From Malachius bipustulatus (taxonomy: Eukaryota > Arthropoda > Insecta > Coleoptera > Melyridae): DNA of 64,000 nt. The notes beneath the pieces were generated by a model. The model saw only the letters and a program-made list of their open reading frames with translations. It searched no databases and was not told the origin of the DNA. This document shows positions 1-13,400 of this stretch, piece by piece. Both the position numbers and the translations under genes were made by a program. Numbering within the stretch: position 1 is the first letter of the stretch; the number at the start of each line of letters is the position of its first letter. The DNA lies in contig OU342634.1 of assembly GCA_910589415.1 (NCBI GenBank), positions 38,184,723 through 38,248,722 of the forward strand, given 5' to 3'.

Positions 1-155
1 TGAAATCCTGAATCCTTTCAATTTTTTTATTTCTAAGAGTTTTGCGTTTTTTTATTTTATATTTTACTCCTACTTTACGTTTCTCCTCTCATTTATATTT
101 TATCCTTTGCTTGTATATAAAAAGGCAAAATCCTAATAAGTGGTTTTGTTTGTAG

Positions 156-424
156 CACCCTGGAGGAGTAGATCTCATGGAAGAATGGCTAGGAAAAGAC
201 GCTACTAAGGCTTTTAAACAGCAGGGTCATTCTTCGGATGCTAAGAAACTTTTACAGACCTACAAAATTGGCCAGATCAGGACTGTAAGTTTTAAAAAAA
301 CTTGTGATATTTTGAATTTTTCTTTAATTAAATTTAATCTATTTTAGGAGTGTAGCAATATAAAAACAAGTGATTCCAAATGTCCAATAGTAGTAGATGC
401 AAAAGAGAATGATAAAATACCAAA
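156..424 (+). CDS. Cytochrome b5-like haem-binding domain, two exons of a partial gene
   Basis: Two internal exons are visible, 156-284 (43 codons, phase 0) and 348-424 (25 codons plus 2 nt), each with AG acceptor and GTAAGT donor. The first encodes HPGG, then GKDATKAF and GHSSDAKKLL, ending in YKIGQI. This is the second half of a cytochrome b5 fold: HPGG carries one axial haem histidine and GHSSDA the other. Cytochrome b5 proteins shuttle electrons to desaturases, hydroxylases and P450s, usually on the ER membrane. The second exon is hydrophilic (ECSNIKTSDSKCPIVV) and looks like a linker. The N-terminal exons lie left of the window. The terminal exon is uncertain: an acceptor at 6271-6272 is in the right phase and would add a short cysteine-containing tail ending at 6312, but that tail has no membrane anchor. 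The domain call is firm; the exact family member is not known. Confidence 0.8.
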
Positions 425-3400
425 GTAAGTTAACAGAACAGAAATTCTGAGATCTCAAAAAAAAGAATTTTCGATTATTAATAACGTTTCTGCGTGAATA
501 ACGTTCTGTGTAAATTATCACACAGTTTTATAGAAAAAAACTCCACCAAATAACAAAAAATCTGGCAGGACACTGCCCAAATCTTGAGAATGAATCATAA
601 TTTTCAAAATTCAACAGGTCTTAATTAAAGGCTAAATAGGATAAAACACTTAAAAAACTGCATAATTTAACATACATTTAAGTAGCCTTCAAGGAACCTT
701 TAAATGTAGGCGTTGTAGATTTGGCATTATACTTATTTCAGTTTCCCAATACAATAAAATAAGGATCTTACTTTCTTAGCAGAAAATCGACATAGCCGAA
801 CAGGATTTTACAAAATTATCGATTTTTTTAATTTGGGAAATTTATGCCTAAATACTTTAATAATATACATTAATTTGGTTTTAGTAAACTAACAGTGGTT
901 TGTTCCCCATGTATGCGTTTTATGGCCCTCTTGTAGTGTTTTATTGCCTGTTTTCGTAGAGGCGAAGCTTTCACAGCTTTTCTTCTTGATAGACTCATTC
1001 AAAGCGACCATTATGTTGTCGTAATTATCTCCTATTACGGTGTTCTTTGAGTCAAGACATCATGAGCCAAAAGCCCATCAGCATACTAGACAGCAGTCAT
1101 TGAATTCCTGCGAGATTTTTCTTACTAATTTTTGTAATCACAAGAAGCTTTAGTATTTTTGCTCTTTAAGTCATTTTATGTCTGTAAGTCGCCATGAACA
1201 TGAAGCGAGTTTCAAGAAGACCCTTTTAATAATTTGACTCATAAAACTTGACTAAAAACTTATCTGACGAACGTGTGCATTCGTTCGCATTACCGAAAAA
1301 AATTTATCACGTATGGGAGAGAGAACTATTTATTCCACTCCTGCGCATAATAAATTTCCCTGGCAATGTGAACGAATATAAACGTTCCTCAGATGAGTGA
1401 CCGTCTTTGTGTTTATCAAGCCTAACAGAATTCGTTAGAGTTTTACGGTTAAAAGTTAAAAGTTAAAAATTGCCCGAAGACTGCGTCTTAGATGAAAAGA
1501 AAAAGACTATCAACGTCTAAGAGTCTTCTATTAGGAATATTTTCTTCTAGAGTTATTGCTGGCATATGCATGTGTTTCAGAAATCTTTTTCTATGAAAAA
1601 TACATGATTCTAGACTGTTTAGTCGTACATCTGTGGAAATTTACCCGGAACAGCAGAGGTAGACATCATCAGTGGTCGCGTGGAAAGCCACGTCTTTCAT
1701 AGTCGCCAACTTCTCCTTCTTTATTCAGGATCTTCGATTTTTCTTCTAGGTATCTCCTCCTTTGCCTCAGACGGTTTTCTTTCCGTTGTTAGATTCTCGT
1801 GGTTTTCTGCATTGGCCTAGGGCGGTTCGTTGCTTGGTTCGGTTTTCCATCGCAGATCGGTTGTTGCTTGTTATTTTTCTCTATTACGGTTGGCCATCGT
1901 CTGCATAGGGTCGGTTATCCTGATAACCCAGCTTCGGATTGCCTCTCCAGCTTCATGCAGATCGCCGTTCCAGGAAGCGGCTCTCCGATTTAGTTTGGCT
2001 TCCATCAGCTGAATAGTCTTCTTGGTGTTCTTTTGGTTCTCCGGCGCTGAGCTTGCTTCTGGAGGGTGTTGAGCGGCGTATACCTGTGCCACAAAAGACC
2101 GCTGCCAAAACTGAACCTCTTATTTTTGTGGCCTAGCATATTTCCAGGGACATCGTCTCTTTGACTTCGACATTTCATCTCCGGTTCTGCACCGAAATCG
2201 ATCCAAGCGCCTCCACGCTTACGTTCCATCGCTCCCTCTCGTGGTTTACGCTTCCCCACACCCTCACTTGTGTTGGTGTAAGCCGCTTTTGATTTTGCCA
2301 TTGAGTGGAGTAATTTGAAGAAGATTTGGACACGAGTCTATGTCTGGGTAATACCTACACTGTAAGAAGTTTCTTACCAATAAATAACAATGAATTAATT
2401 ATTATTATTGCACTGTTATGAGAGTTATTGCAATAAAATGTTCAAGATCAAAAGTAGGTTAATTTTATTAATTTTATCTATCGATTAGATGAATGTTCAT
2501 TAAAAGCTTACTGCTATCAGATTGCAGTTCTAATTAGTGAAGGTATAACTTCCGAAATAGAATATTAATGAGCCTTATAAAAGTGCAAGGCTCATTATAC
2601 TTATTATTATGTAGGTATCTACTATCTACTTTATTCAAATTCTCCCAGCAACCCTTTGCCAAGCAGAATAAGATCAATATTCAGTCCCGTGGGCTGTATG
2701 CTGTATATAGGCGACGAAATACTATACAAGCTAATTAGGCTAAATCTCTTGATGATTTATTCGCCCCTCTGTATTACTATGATTACTATGGTGTGTCCGA
2801 TAAGTAATTTATAATGAGAGGCTTTTTAATGTAAAAGTTATAATTCAAAGACTTCCACAATCAAAGAAATTCTTTAAAATGTTTCTATAGAATCTGAATG
2901 TCACTCGAGGTCGTTTATTTTTATTTTTTATTTATTTCCTCTTTCATTACTAATTGGTTTGGTTCGTTCGTACAAAGATTTTTACATAATACTACATTGG
3001 TAGAGTATAACAGGAGGTACAAAAATTTTAATTCAAATATGTATCTACTTACATTATAGGTATCTTTTAATTCTTATTCTTAAAAGTAAGTAGGTATAAG
3101 GGTTTTGTGTCAAGATTATGGAAAGCTGTTGTTTATTGATTCAAGTGAAAAAAATCTGCAGAAATTGTTACGGAAATTGAGTCCCAGTCATTTTTTTTTT
3201 GTAATTCTGGAGATCGATGGTTTTTGATAAGTAAATCAATAGTAGCCATGGGCTTGTGCCCAATAAAACTCTTCGCCGGCTTAAAATCGTGAAAATACCA
3301 ACACCAACAGGTGTTGTGTATCTACTCTAACGGGAGTGGGAAACTGAGCGTAGTCCAGATTTCGTCAACGTTCGGAGAATCAGAGATTCTCTCGACGGGT

Positions 3401-3509
3401 GTTTTATTTTCCAACCCGACGTACCCATATGCGGAGATTGGAGACTAATGGCAGCGGTCGGACCTTGGGAGACGATACAGTCTGACGTAAACTAGTTCGT
3501 GGCGATATA
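425..3509. other. AT-rich stretch, no gene recognised
   Basis: Presumed intron or downstream region of the cytochrome b5-like gene. Between about 900 and 2310 base composition is less AT-rich than the surroundings and modest open frames occur on the minus strand, the longest running from an ATG at 2301 to 2005 (98 codons, basic, no family recognised). Nothing in these frames resembles a known domain. They may be remnants of an old insertion or chance. Confidence 0.4.
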
Positions 3510-4074
3510 CAGGGTGATCAGTAACTCGCGCACTCCGAATACAAGGCGATATAGAGCCCATTAAATTTAAGGATATTCTGCAAAAAAAATTGAATCCAAC
3601 GGTTGGTTTTCAAGTTAACAGTTTCCCTCATCCGAGTTTTAACGTAATTTTTTCAATAACCGTGATAAAGATTAATGAAAAATTCAGTTTACTGTAATGT
3701 CTGGAACGGATACCATTTAATTCATCAATTTTTTTTTTCCACAAAACCTCTTTGCAGAGGAATTGAGAATGTTGGAAATTGATACCGCCATACCTAAAAC
3801 TGAACGAAATTTGAAGTTTGGCAACCGCCTAAACTCAACTGAGAACATAAAATATTCAAATGCCTTCGTTGCTATGGAAATGAAAATAATAACGATACCA
3901 TCTAACCCGAACTTATTCACATGTTCAGTGCAGCGTTGCCACCTTTTTTTTTACAAAAATGGTCATATCTTTGGAAGAAAAGAACTTACAACACTGCAGT
4001 AAGAAAATTTACCACTCTTAAAAAGTGAAGTTTACCGCAACATGCTCCGAGTGCGCGAGTTACTGATCACCCTG
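3510..4074. mobile_element. Tc1/mariner-type MITE, copy 1
   Basis: About 565 bp bounded by terminal inverted repeats: left end CAGGGTGATCAGTAACTCGC, right end its near-perfect reverse complement, continuing to roughly 30 bp. A TA dinucleotide flanks both ends (3508-3509 and 4075-4076), the target duplication of Tc1/mariner elements. There is no transposase frame, so it is non-autonomous. A second copy lies at 29517-30091 and is similar along its whole length. Confidence 0.85.
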
Positions 4075-4251
4075 TAGAACAAGTCTATGTAAGAAGTTCC
4101 TGCACAGAGAGTATAAGCGAGGAAAGCGTAGTCTTGCCTGTGAACCTTTTTTTTCTTTTGTATCTAAATATCCAATTTTGAAGTCACATCCAAGGCTATT
4201 ACAAAAATGGACTTTTTTTCTAATTTTATGGAAAATTACTCAACAGACTTA

Positions 4252-4392
4252 CGCCCATATTCACAAACGACAATTTCCTAAATAATTACGTAATTCCCAT
4301 CTCATTCTATTGCAAAAAACTGCACATCTCCATCTCACTCATTTAATTAATTACGTAATTATTTAGGAAATTATCGTTTGTGAATACGGGCA
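4252..4392. mobile_element. Short palindromic MITE, copy 1
   Basis: About 141 bp that is nearly one long inverted repeat. Each arm reads from an outer GCCC(G/A)TATTCACAAACGA through TTTCCTAAATAATTACGTAA. A second copy is at 46721-46870. TTA or TAA trinucleotides adjoin this copy, which would fit a PIF/Harbinger type, but the duplication is not clean in both copies. Confidence 0.75.
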
Positions 4393-5459
4393 TTAAAATG
4401 TAATTTACGATTACATCAACTCGCTTTTCAATCTTAATTGATGATCAATCTCTAAAACAATTAAGAGGGCCAACGTTCAAAAATATATATGAATGATTCA
4501 TGAGAGAAAAAAGAAAAAACCATGTTCAGAGGTGAATATCTCGAGAACACCAGTTTTGTGGCGTTATGCTCATGAAGACTTCTGGGGATCGAATACTACG
4601 GGTCCTCAAAGTTACAACAAACGTGACCGGGGTCCAATTTCCATAAGGATTCTGCAGGGTCCTTTATTGTCACCGGTCACCCCAAGAATGATTCAAAAAG
4701 GAGTCTCATCTATTGATAATTTTGAACAGTTTATCAGCCAGGTTTTTCTTACCTAACGTAAACACCAACCTTCAGAATAATCATTGTGGGAATCCCATAA
4801 TCAGTAAAAATATCGGTAAGCGTTTTTCGTAAACGAATATTTCTCCCTTAAACTGTATTGATTTTGGTGTAAAATTAAAGCAGAGCTTTCCTTCATATAG
4901 ATCGTAATCGAATCAACGATAAGATGAGATTTTTTTCAAATTAAGTTTAGGTAAGTATAAGGAATTTCTAATTAGGGAATATAAGTTATATGTATAAGAT
5001 ATTATTATTCCAAACACGCATTTTTAAATTAGTTTTATGAAACTAATTTTCTTGCTTTTACTTTTTCGTTGTTGGTAATATGATCTCGAATTCTATTAGA
5101 ACAGTATAGCGCTAAAATAAACTTTTGTATTGAATTATACTATACACATACCAGAATAAGTTTGTCTTCCCTTCGGTAAATCGTAAATCTAGCTATGATC
5201 CATAAAGATAAAGACATAAAATTAAATCAATAAATTGAGACACCTACCTGGTATAATATTCAATTATTAGTCATTGGGTAATGTATTACGATGTATTATA
5301 GGTATTCGTATAAAACCAAACTATAAATAAGTTGAAAGAGTAAAAAAAGTGTTAAATTAGATTATTGAAATTACACAAAATAAAGGATAACAGAACTATG
5401 TGTGAGGTAAACTTATAATATGCCAAAATGTAACGTCATTTATATGAAATCGTATTTTA

Positions 5460-6025
5460 AGCCTAAAACAAAGAATAAATTTTTTCAAGATCAGGCCTCG
5501 TTTAGAAAATATTTCCAAAAATGTAAAACTAAGGCTTGCTAAGAAATCTATATAGTTCTTGTAACTGATCAGCCAAAATCGAACGCTGTGTACAAAATCG
5601 CTTTTTAAGCATAAAAGAGAGAATAATTTTTTTCAAGATCAGGCCTCGTTTAGGAAATATCTCAAAAAATTTCAAACTAAGGGCTGCTAAAAAAATATAT
5701 TTTTTAATAACTGGACAGTCAAAATCGAACGCCATGTATAAAATAGTATTTTAAGTATGTTATTTTGCCCAGTTACTAAAACATATTTTTTTAGCAGCCT
5801 TAGTTTTACATTTTTGGAAATATTTCCTAAACAAGGCCTCATCTTGAAAAGAGTCATTTTCTCTTTTATGCTTAAAATGCGATTTTATACATGACGTTCA
5901 ATTTTGACTGTCCAGTTGGGTACTAAAAAATATTAATTTTTTTTAGCAGCCTTTAGTTTTACATTGTTGGAAATATTTCCTAAACTACGCCTGATCTTGA
6001 AAAAAGTTATTCTCCTTTTATGCTT
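5460..6025. repeat. Compound repeat: two direct and two inverted units of about 147 bp
   Basis: Units at about 5460-5607 and 5607-5753 are direct copies; units at about 5759-5873 and 5874-6025 are inverted copies. Shared landmarks are TCAAGATCAGGCCTCGTTTA and TTAGCAGCC followed by TTAGTTTTACA (or complements). The whole block could fold into a long hairpin. Copies differ by point changes and small indels, so it is not an assembly duplicate of one unit. Confidence 0.75.
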
Positions 6026-7369
6026 TATTTATGCTTTAAATAGGGAAGCAGGAAACTGTACCTATATATAATTTTGTTATGTCCGATGCATTATCATCCC
6101 TATGGCAAAATCATCGCCATTATTGTTTTTAATTTAAATTTAGATTAACATCTTTCATATAAGTTAACATTAATTCCCATTTAATGGGTACGTTTGCCTG
6201 CTACACCTTGTAAATATAGGTACCTATCTATGTACCTGTTTTAAGATTTTTCACCTTCACTTTTAATTTCAGGAGCTGTCTCTCAAAACTAACCTGTGGG
6301 ATGTGCAGATAAACCCCATAAACCTCATAAGTGGGATAAGAGTCTTATTATCAAATACACATGAAATTAACCCAACGAGTGCGTAGGCGTAGCACTGGCT
6401 GGTTAATCTTTGGGTTTAGTTTTGATAATCCGAAAAAAAACAGACTTTTAATGGAGATCGTAGGATCACTAACTCACATCAAATGACTGGATTAGATCTT
6501 CTTATTAACTCACGCGGCAAATACCAAAATCGAATTAATGGACGAATTTAAATGTTTGCAGAGAGAAGCGCAGCTGAGTGCAAAAATATCATCCACAGTA
6601 TTTCGTTCCGACTTTGTTTATTTATTTTGTAATAAAAGATATTATTAAAACTGAGGACTTTCTCGTCCTTGCAACTTTTTATTTTAAATGTTACAAACAA
6701 TGTTTTAGGGTCTCATTCGACATCTTTGAAGGCTTTAATTTTCTTTGTAATAAGCTTTTTAATTAATTTTTTTGTAAATTATTTTAAAAAGTGTTCTAAA
6801 TTGCCACTTTAATTAATCGTTTTCAATAATGGTTTTTCTATATTGAAAACGGTTTTAAGCTGAGGTATAGGATAGCTACCAGAATTTTAAGTAGAATCCA
6901 AACATGCAATAATAAATACAGAGTTCCCATCTTAAAAATGTACATCAGTTTGGTCACTGCGCTGTTTTCGAGCCCTGTAATTGAAGTATAATTAAAAGTT
7001 AAACTTTCAAAGAAGTTTACTTACAACCCTACAACTTTTGTAGGTACCTATTTGAATTTTTTTGTAACATTAAAAAAAATACGGGGAGAACGTTATGTTG
7101 TCGTCCTCGTATAGTAATTATTATTATGCAGGGTGTTTTATAAGTTGATACTACATTTTTAACTGTGTATAGATTGGATTATAAACTTTTTTTAATAACT
7201 TTTCTTAAATAAGCCAAAAATAAACGAGATAGAGGATGTTGAAAAAAATCAGTTTTTGCCTCATAACTTTGGAATTTCTCAATTATTATTAAATTTTATA
7301 CAAAGAATGTATTTATTATAATAATTTAGAGCACACAAAACAAAGAAAAACACGAGTGAAAATATACAG

Positions 7370-7815
7370 AGTTATTGGTAACTATGGATAAATATTTCTT
7401 TGGTGATTTGATATAACAAGAGGTAAGGAGTAAATTAAGCCTAACATGCACTATTCAAAACTCTAAAAATTTTGAGATATTTTGTTGAAATTTTTTTGAA
7501 TTTATGTTTTTTTTATTTTACAATTTATTGTTTTTCTTTGAAATTTTCACATGATCAAAATACTTCCATTCAAGTTCTATTCCAAACGGAAGACCATAAT
7601 GTTGGACAAGTATTCCAGAAAAAAAATACAAAACGTTAAATTACATTCTTTGATAATCACATTTGAAGACATTTAAATCAATTTTTTGAAGAAAAATTAA
7701 AAATCGAAATATCTCAAAATCTACTGAGTTTTGTATAGTGCATGTGAGGCTTAATTTACTACTTACCTCTTGTTATATCAGATCACCAAAGGAATGTATC
7801 CAGTTACCAATATCC
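7370..7815. repeat. Inverted repeat with arms of about 95 bp
   Basis: Left arm about 7370-7465 and right arm about 7720-7815 are reverse complements over most of their length; landmarks are ATAACAAGAGGTAAGGAGTA on the left and its complement on the right. The outer sequence at 7129 starts CAGGGTGTTTTATAAGTTGA, a common insect MITE end, so this may be the inside of a larger TIR element running to the CACCCTG at about 8453. Confidence 0.65.
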
Positions 7816-8626
7816 TGCATATAAAAAAATATATGACCCCTTTTCCGCTCAACAACTTCTACGCCCATGGACATGGACCTACAAGATGTTACTTATCAGT
7901 CTTATCACCGTTGGATTCCCTATAGATTTCTTACAAAAAAAGGTATACTTATGAATATTAGAAATTCCTCATGGTTTTTAAGTAAATTGAGTTTAAGCTT
8001 CATCATACCGCAAAAATAAACTCATTTTTCCGATATTTACTCATTGGTACAAGGGAAAAAGGGGTCAAGTCACATTTCATCATTTTTAAGTTACAGTGAT
8101 TTATATAAATGAAACTCACTAACTAGTGTAATGGGAGTCTTTTAGGCACTAATATGGCTTAGTTAATCGGTCGATGTTAAAATTAATTTGCGTTGAAAAG
8201 AACCGGCATGAAATTCTACAGAATTTTGCAAATTATAAAATTTTTGGTCCAGAAAAATAAAAAATGGACTTAACCCCTTTTTCTCCTGTACCCTTATTGT
8301 AATTTTTGGATATACCTAAAATAATAATTTGAAAAATCCATGATTTTGGATAGCTAACTAAATGGTATGAGGAAGTTTAGATTTAAAATTAAAATATTAA
8401 GAAATGGCCAAGTTATGTTGTGAAATCAAAAAAAAAAAAATAAATTTCAACACCCTGTATATCCGGACATATGTTTATGGGAACTTTTATTCCTTAAAAC
8501 AGGTTTTCTATAAACTAATGGGTTACAAAAAACTGACTCATCCCGTATATATTATATTTTTTATTTATTATATTTATTTAATCGTTAAAGCAATTATCTG
8601 TGATGCCTACTGTTATAATATACCTA

Positions 8627-9488
8627 CACTGCTTTCGTTTCAAAGCTTGACCCCCCCCTCCCCCCTCCCTTTCGAATTTATAGAAGTGTGATATGGAGAT
8701 GAAAAGCCCAAAACTGGTCAATTTTATAATTTGATTTACACTCTCTATTGATGTAAAAAAATGTATACAGGGCCTTGGCTCAGTAATGACGACATTGCTT
8801 TTTTTTAAATAAGACACCCTGTACATTATTACATTTTGAAATTGTCTGAGAAAATCCAGTAAGAATGGTTTTCACAGTTGCAGTTTGAATTGAGTAGGTT
8901 ATGAGTTATAAAAAAATGAAAATCGCAATTTTTCATTTTGAAAGGTTTCTAAATATCGAAAAAAGGCTTACATGTCCCTATTTCAACTTTCCAGACTATT
9001 CTATGATGCAGATAAAATTTTTATATACAGGCTGATGAAACATAAGATTTGTTTTCATCACCCTGTATAAAAATTTCAAGTATAATACAGTACGATGACA
9101 CTTGAAAAGTTAAGATATGGACATGTAAGCCGTTTTTCGATATTTAGAGCCATTTGCGATGTGAACTGCTTTCAAAATGAAAATTGCTATTTGTTTTTTG
9201 TTTATAACTCATTCATAACTTACTCAAAATAAACTGCAACAAACTGTAGAACCATTTTTACTGGATTTACTTAGACAATCTCAAAATGAAATAATGTACA
9301 GGTTGTCCTATTTAAAAAAAATAAACAATAAGCCATTACTGAGCCAAGGAATATATCCTGTATAATTTTTGTTTCACATCAATAGAAAGTAAATCTATAA
9401 TTATAAAATTGACCTGTTTCGGATTTTCCGCCTTCAGATCACACTTCTATAAATTAAGGGGGTGGCAAGTTTTGAAATGAAAGCAGTG
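8627..9488. mobile_element. Fold-back MITE, about 860 bp
   Basis: Ends read CACTGCTTTCGTTTCAAAGC (left) and the near reverse complement (right), each flanked by TA (8625-8626 and 9489-9490). The two halves remain complementary almost to the centre near 9057: the TACATTATT, CCATTTTTACTGGATT and GACATGTAAGCC blocks all recur in inverted order. There is no coding frame. It would form a hairpin with arms of roughly 400 bp. Confidence 0.8.
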
Positions 9489-10422
9489 TATAAAATTTTT
9501 TACACCTTAATATTAAAATCAATGTAAATTTAGTAAATAAATAGTAAATAAGACTAAATTAAAGTCTTAAGTAAATATTTTGTATACCTACTTACTTATT
9601 TGTTAAAAAAAATAAATAAATAAATATTGTTACAATAATAAAAATTATAATTACTTGAATGGTGTGATTACTGATATGGGCCAAATGTCAAATTGTAAGT
9701 AAGATAAGGCAATCCTTTAATTGAGACAGTCGGAAATTCTAATTCCATAGACGCCATAATAAATAAATGATTCAGTATGTACAACATTACGGATAAGTGA
9801 AGATCATTTACCTTTATAAACATATTTAATGGAAAATTGGAATTTACTTGACGCCTTGGGTATGTACCTATTTTTGCTGTTTCTATAATAGTAAATAAAA
9901 TACCTCATATTATGTAATAAACATGAAAAGAATTATAGATATTATGTTATTAATAAATAAGAAATTAAATATAGATAGGTATGTACTAAATAACCGTGTC
10001 AACAATTTTATTCCTGTTAATTTTCTTGCGACATGATCCATTATTGGTTTCTCAATAATAAAAGCAGATTATATGGCAGCTTACAATACAATGAATAAAT
10101 AAAAATTATTAATATATATACTTTCATGAATCATTTATTAAGTAGGTAGGAAGGTACATCTACCTGCTTATGCTTAAAATAGGTAGGTACATAAATAATA
10201 TCTATGAATCTAAAGGTCAATATTACAATAAAATAACCCTTTATTTTTGAACCAGCATTGTCTGATAAAATAAAACAAATTGAAGTCAAAGTTCAGAACT
10301 CCATTTTAAATAAATAATAATGAGTGACTTATCTAAAATCCTTTTACGTTTAATTAAATTATTATTGGTTAGTTATTGGCCAGATTTGATTCAAACAACA
10401 ATTCCCTGCTGTTTTTATCGTC
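9489..10422. other. AT-rich intergenic DNA upstream of the LDAF1-like gene
   Basis: No gene or clear transposon end was seen. The proximal part should contain the promoter and 5' UTR of the gene starting at 10423, but no core promoter motif can be assigned with confidence. Confidence 0.4.
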
Positions 10423-13400
10423 ATGATGAATGACGATTTCGCAAACACAGACGATGGTAAGTTAAGTTTATTCTATTACGAATGTTTACCAAAAACATCA
10501 AGATCATTATTTCAATCTAGACATTTTTAGGGAAACTACGCCACGTAACGTTAAGCTATATTCGTACTACTCGTAGGTATAATTTACCCTGGTAAAATTT
10601 TCAAGTTCCAACATTACGGTTTAGATTAGGAGCTTGTGCAAAAAAATAATAATACGCTTCAACCCTAGAATAACGTCTTCTAATATAAGTTTGAGCCTTT
10701 AAAAAATCCTATAGAAAAATATCTCCAATTTTCTTTTCTTTTAATCAAAATTGAAACTTAACTATAATTTTTCCTACCTATAAGAAAATATCTTGCTCTA
10801 TTTGTTAATGTAAAGGCCATTATTTGTCGGGCAAGTAATTTCTAGTTCGTTGCTTTAGAATTTATTTAATTGAGGTTCGGATAAGTAGCTCCTTCACTAT
10901 AAGGTGTAGGTATATCCGGGGACTGGAGTCCGAGAGGTGAGGTACCTATATGAAACAACCTTTGGCTGCACTCCCCCCCCCCCCCTAGAGAATTTATTTA
11001 TAAATAAGTCTCTAATACGAAAAAAGCGAGGAATTTCGTCTTCTTTGCATTTTTTTACTAATACAGCTAAAGAGTTATTTTGAAAACGAAAAAGAATTTT
11101 GGAACCTTTTTATCCAAGATGGTGGCTCAAGCGGTCCCCTCCCCACACAAATTTGTCAAGGCCGGACCCGAAAAACAGATTTTTAAAAATTCACAACTCT
11201 CATTTAGTGAGACGCAGGCCTTTTTGGCCCTACTAATAATTGAACTATTCCCAATTCCTAATTTTTTGCATTTGGACCTGGTCGTCTCTCATCTTTTGCA
11301 TTTTAAGTTTAATATATTTTTTATTTTACCTGCCCGTAAATACCTGAGGTAAAAAAAAGAACAAAAAGAAAAAGAAGGAAAAAACATAGGAAGGAAAAAA
11401 TAAAAAAAAGTACTAGAAAGAAAAAAATAAGTACATGAATGAAAAATATAAAGATAAAAGAGAAAATAAAGAGGAAAAAAGGAAAAGAAAAAGGAAATAA
11501 TAAGAATAATAAATGTCACTCCTGTATGTAGTAGGTATGTAGTTATGTACTTTATAAATGTTTGTAGTTTTTTTTGTAAATGAGCCTAACCTTCACCGAC
11601 TAGTTCAAAAATTCATCAGGGTTTTTTTTTGTCAGAGGTGTTTATTTGTTTCTTCTTCTTCTCAACCGCTTTCATTTAAATAGATGAATTTCTTAAATTC
11701 AAAATATTTAACACCCTAGTCCTTTTATCTTTAAACTTGAAGCTCTGTGGACGGAAATTAATTAACAGTTTTCTATCTGACGTCACTTCACGTTGATATC
11801 TGAAGTGCAACAAGAAAGTAAAGAGCTACATCACAACAATGTTACAATTGAAAATTGTTCGGGATTTCTACAGAGACCCTCATCTATTCTAATCTAATCT
11901 GAAATATCGGAAAATATTAATGATGTAATTGTTTTATATGTATAGTTGCTAGGGGTTCAGCCGCTGTTTGATCATAAAAACTAGCATCAGTACTGAAAAT
12001 AATTTCTTTATAAAGTGGAAGCAAATGTTTATTATTTATCCACCTATACTTAATAGGCAGGTTGGGTATTACGTATCAAATTTTTCAAATTCGATTTTTA
12101 GAGGTGTTACACTTTACTTGCTTTTTTAATATAGTAGGTATTAAAGCCCTATCTCAAAAATAAATCGTTTTAGAAAGAACTTTTTAAATTTACGAAATTC
12201 TCTTGGTCAATTTACATTAAAAACAAATTATCAGCAACAATAAAATTGACAATATTTTTGTCCAAGGAGTATAATAGGTAACTTGGAAGATAATAATCTT
12301 TAAAATACACACAATTAACTAGTATCAAGGGTGGGAGAAAGACTATTTCGACGAGTGTAAAGTTATCAATCTCAAAAAACTTGAAATCGTCTTCACTTTG
12401 TGAGGTTGCGCCAGCGCCTGGACTACAAACGCCCTCATTCCGCAGGCTGTATCCTAAAGAAAAATCAAATTTCTAATATCACGCACTAAAAAATATATTG
12501 CATAGATATTGAAGTGATGATTCAAAAGATAGGGGGTGAAGGTTTGGTCAAGTTATGAGTGGCTCAGCACGTTTAATTTCATGTTGTTTAATCGTATATG
12601 TTGTTTTTTACATTACTAACTCATTTTCTTGATGAAGAGAAAAATTCTCAGAAAACTGAAGAAGAGTAGCTCTCTTCAGCTCATCTCTGCTTCTGAAAGT
12701 TAGTAGCAGAACATTTACCCTCCCCCCCCTCCTCCGTAAAAAATAGTACAGGGATACCTATTACATTATGCGGATCTTGCCCAGTAAGTTTAAGTTATAG
12801 CAAAGCAATAATTAAATGTAATTCTGTAGAATTAGATAACACTTGGCTAGATCTACAAGAAATAATATTTTTCAGGTTGCAACAATGGCGTCACATCGTC
12901 ACTGGAACGATGTCTCTCTTGCATGCGTCGAAGGGTGATACGTTGGTCAGTACGCCGTCCTTTGGCCGCCCTATTCATGGTAATAGCTTTTAGTGTCTTA
13001 TTGCTGCCGGCTGTGACAGCAACCTCCCTCATGCCTTTCGCTATCATAATCACCTATTCCGGACTACTGGCTTCTAAAGGTAATTTTTAATAGTGCTTTT
13101 CGCTGGGTGAGACAGACACCCAATTATTTACGGTATGCTATCTGAGGTGAGTATACAGGCGTCCTGTAAGTTCTGAAATTCTAAAAATGGCAATAAATGG
13201 TGGAAGTGTTTTATGTCATCTGCAAAGGTCTAATATTTCTTCTCACTTTGCTAGTTTTCGAGCCTTTCAATTTTTTTGATAGGCCGCTAAGAACTTCAAA
13301 ATTTTAAATTCAAAAAATTTTTTAAGGGAATTAGTTTTTTACAATCCATTTTGCATAAGAAAAATTTTACACCCAAATGTTTCTGAACTTCTGGTGTATA

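Noticed and set aside
10971..10985. Poly-C run followed by TAGAG
   Set aside because: Simple homopolymer in intron 1 of the LDAF1-like gene, with no associated feature.
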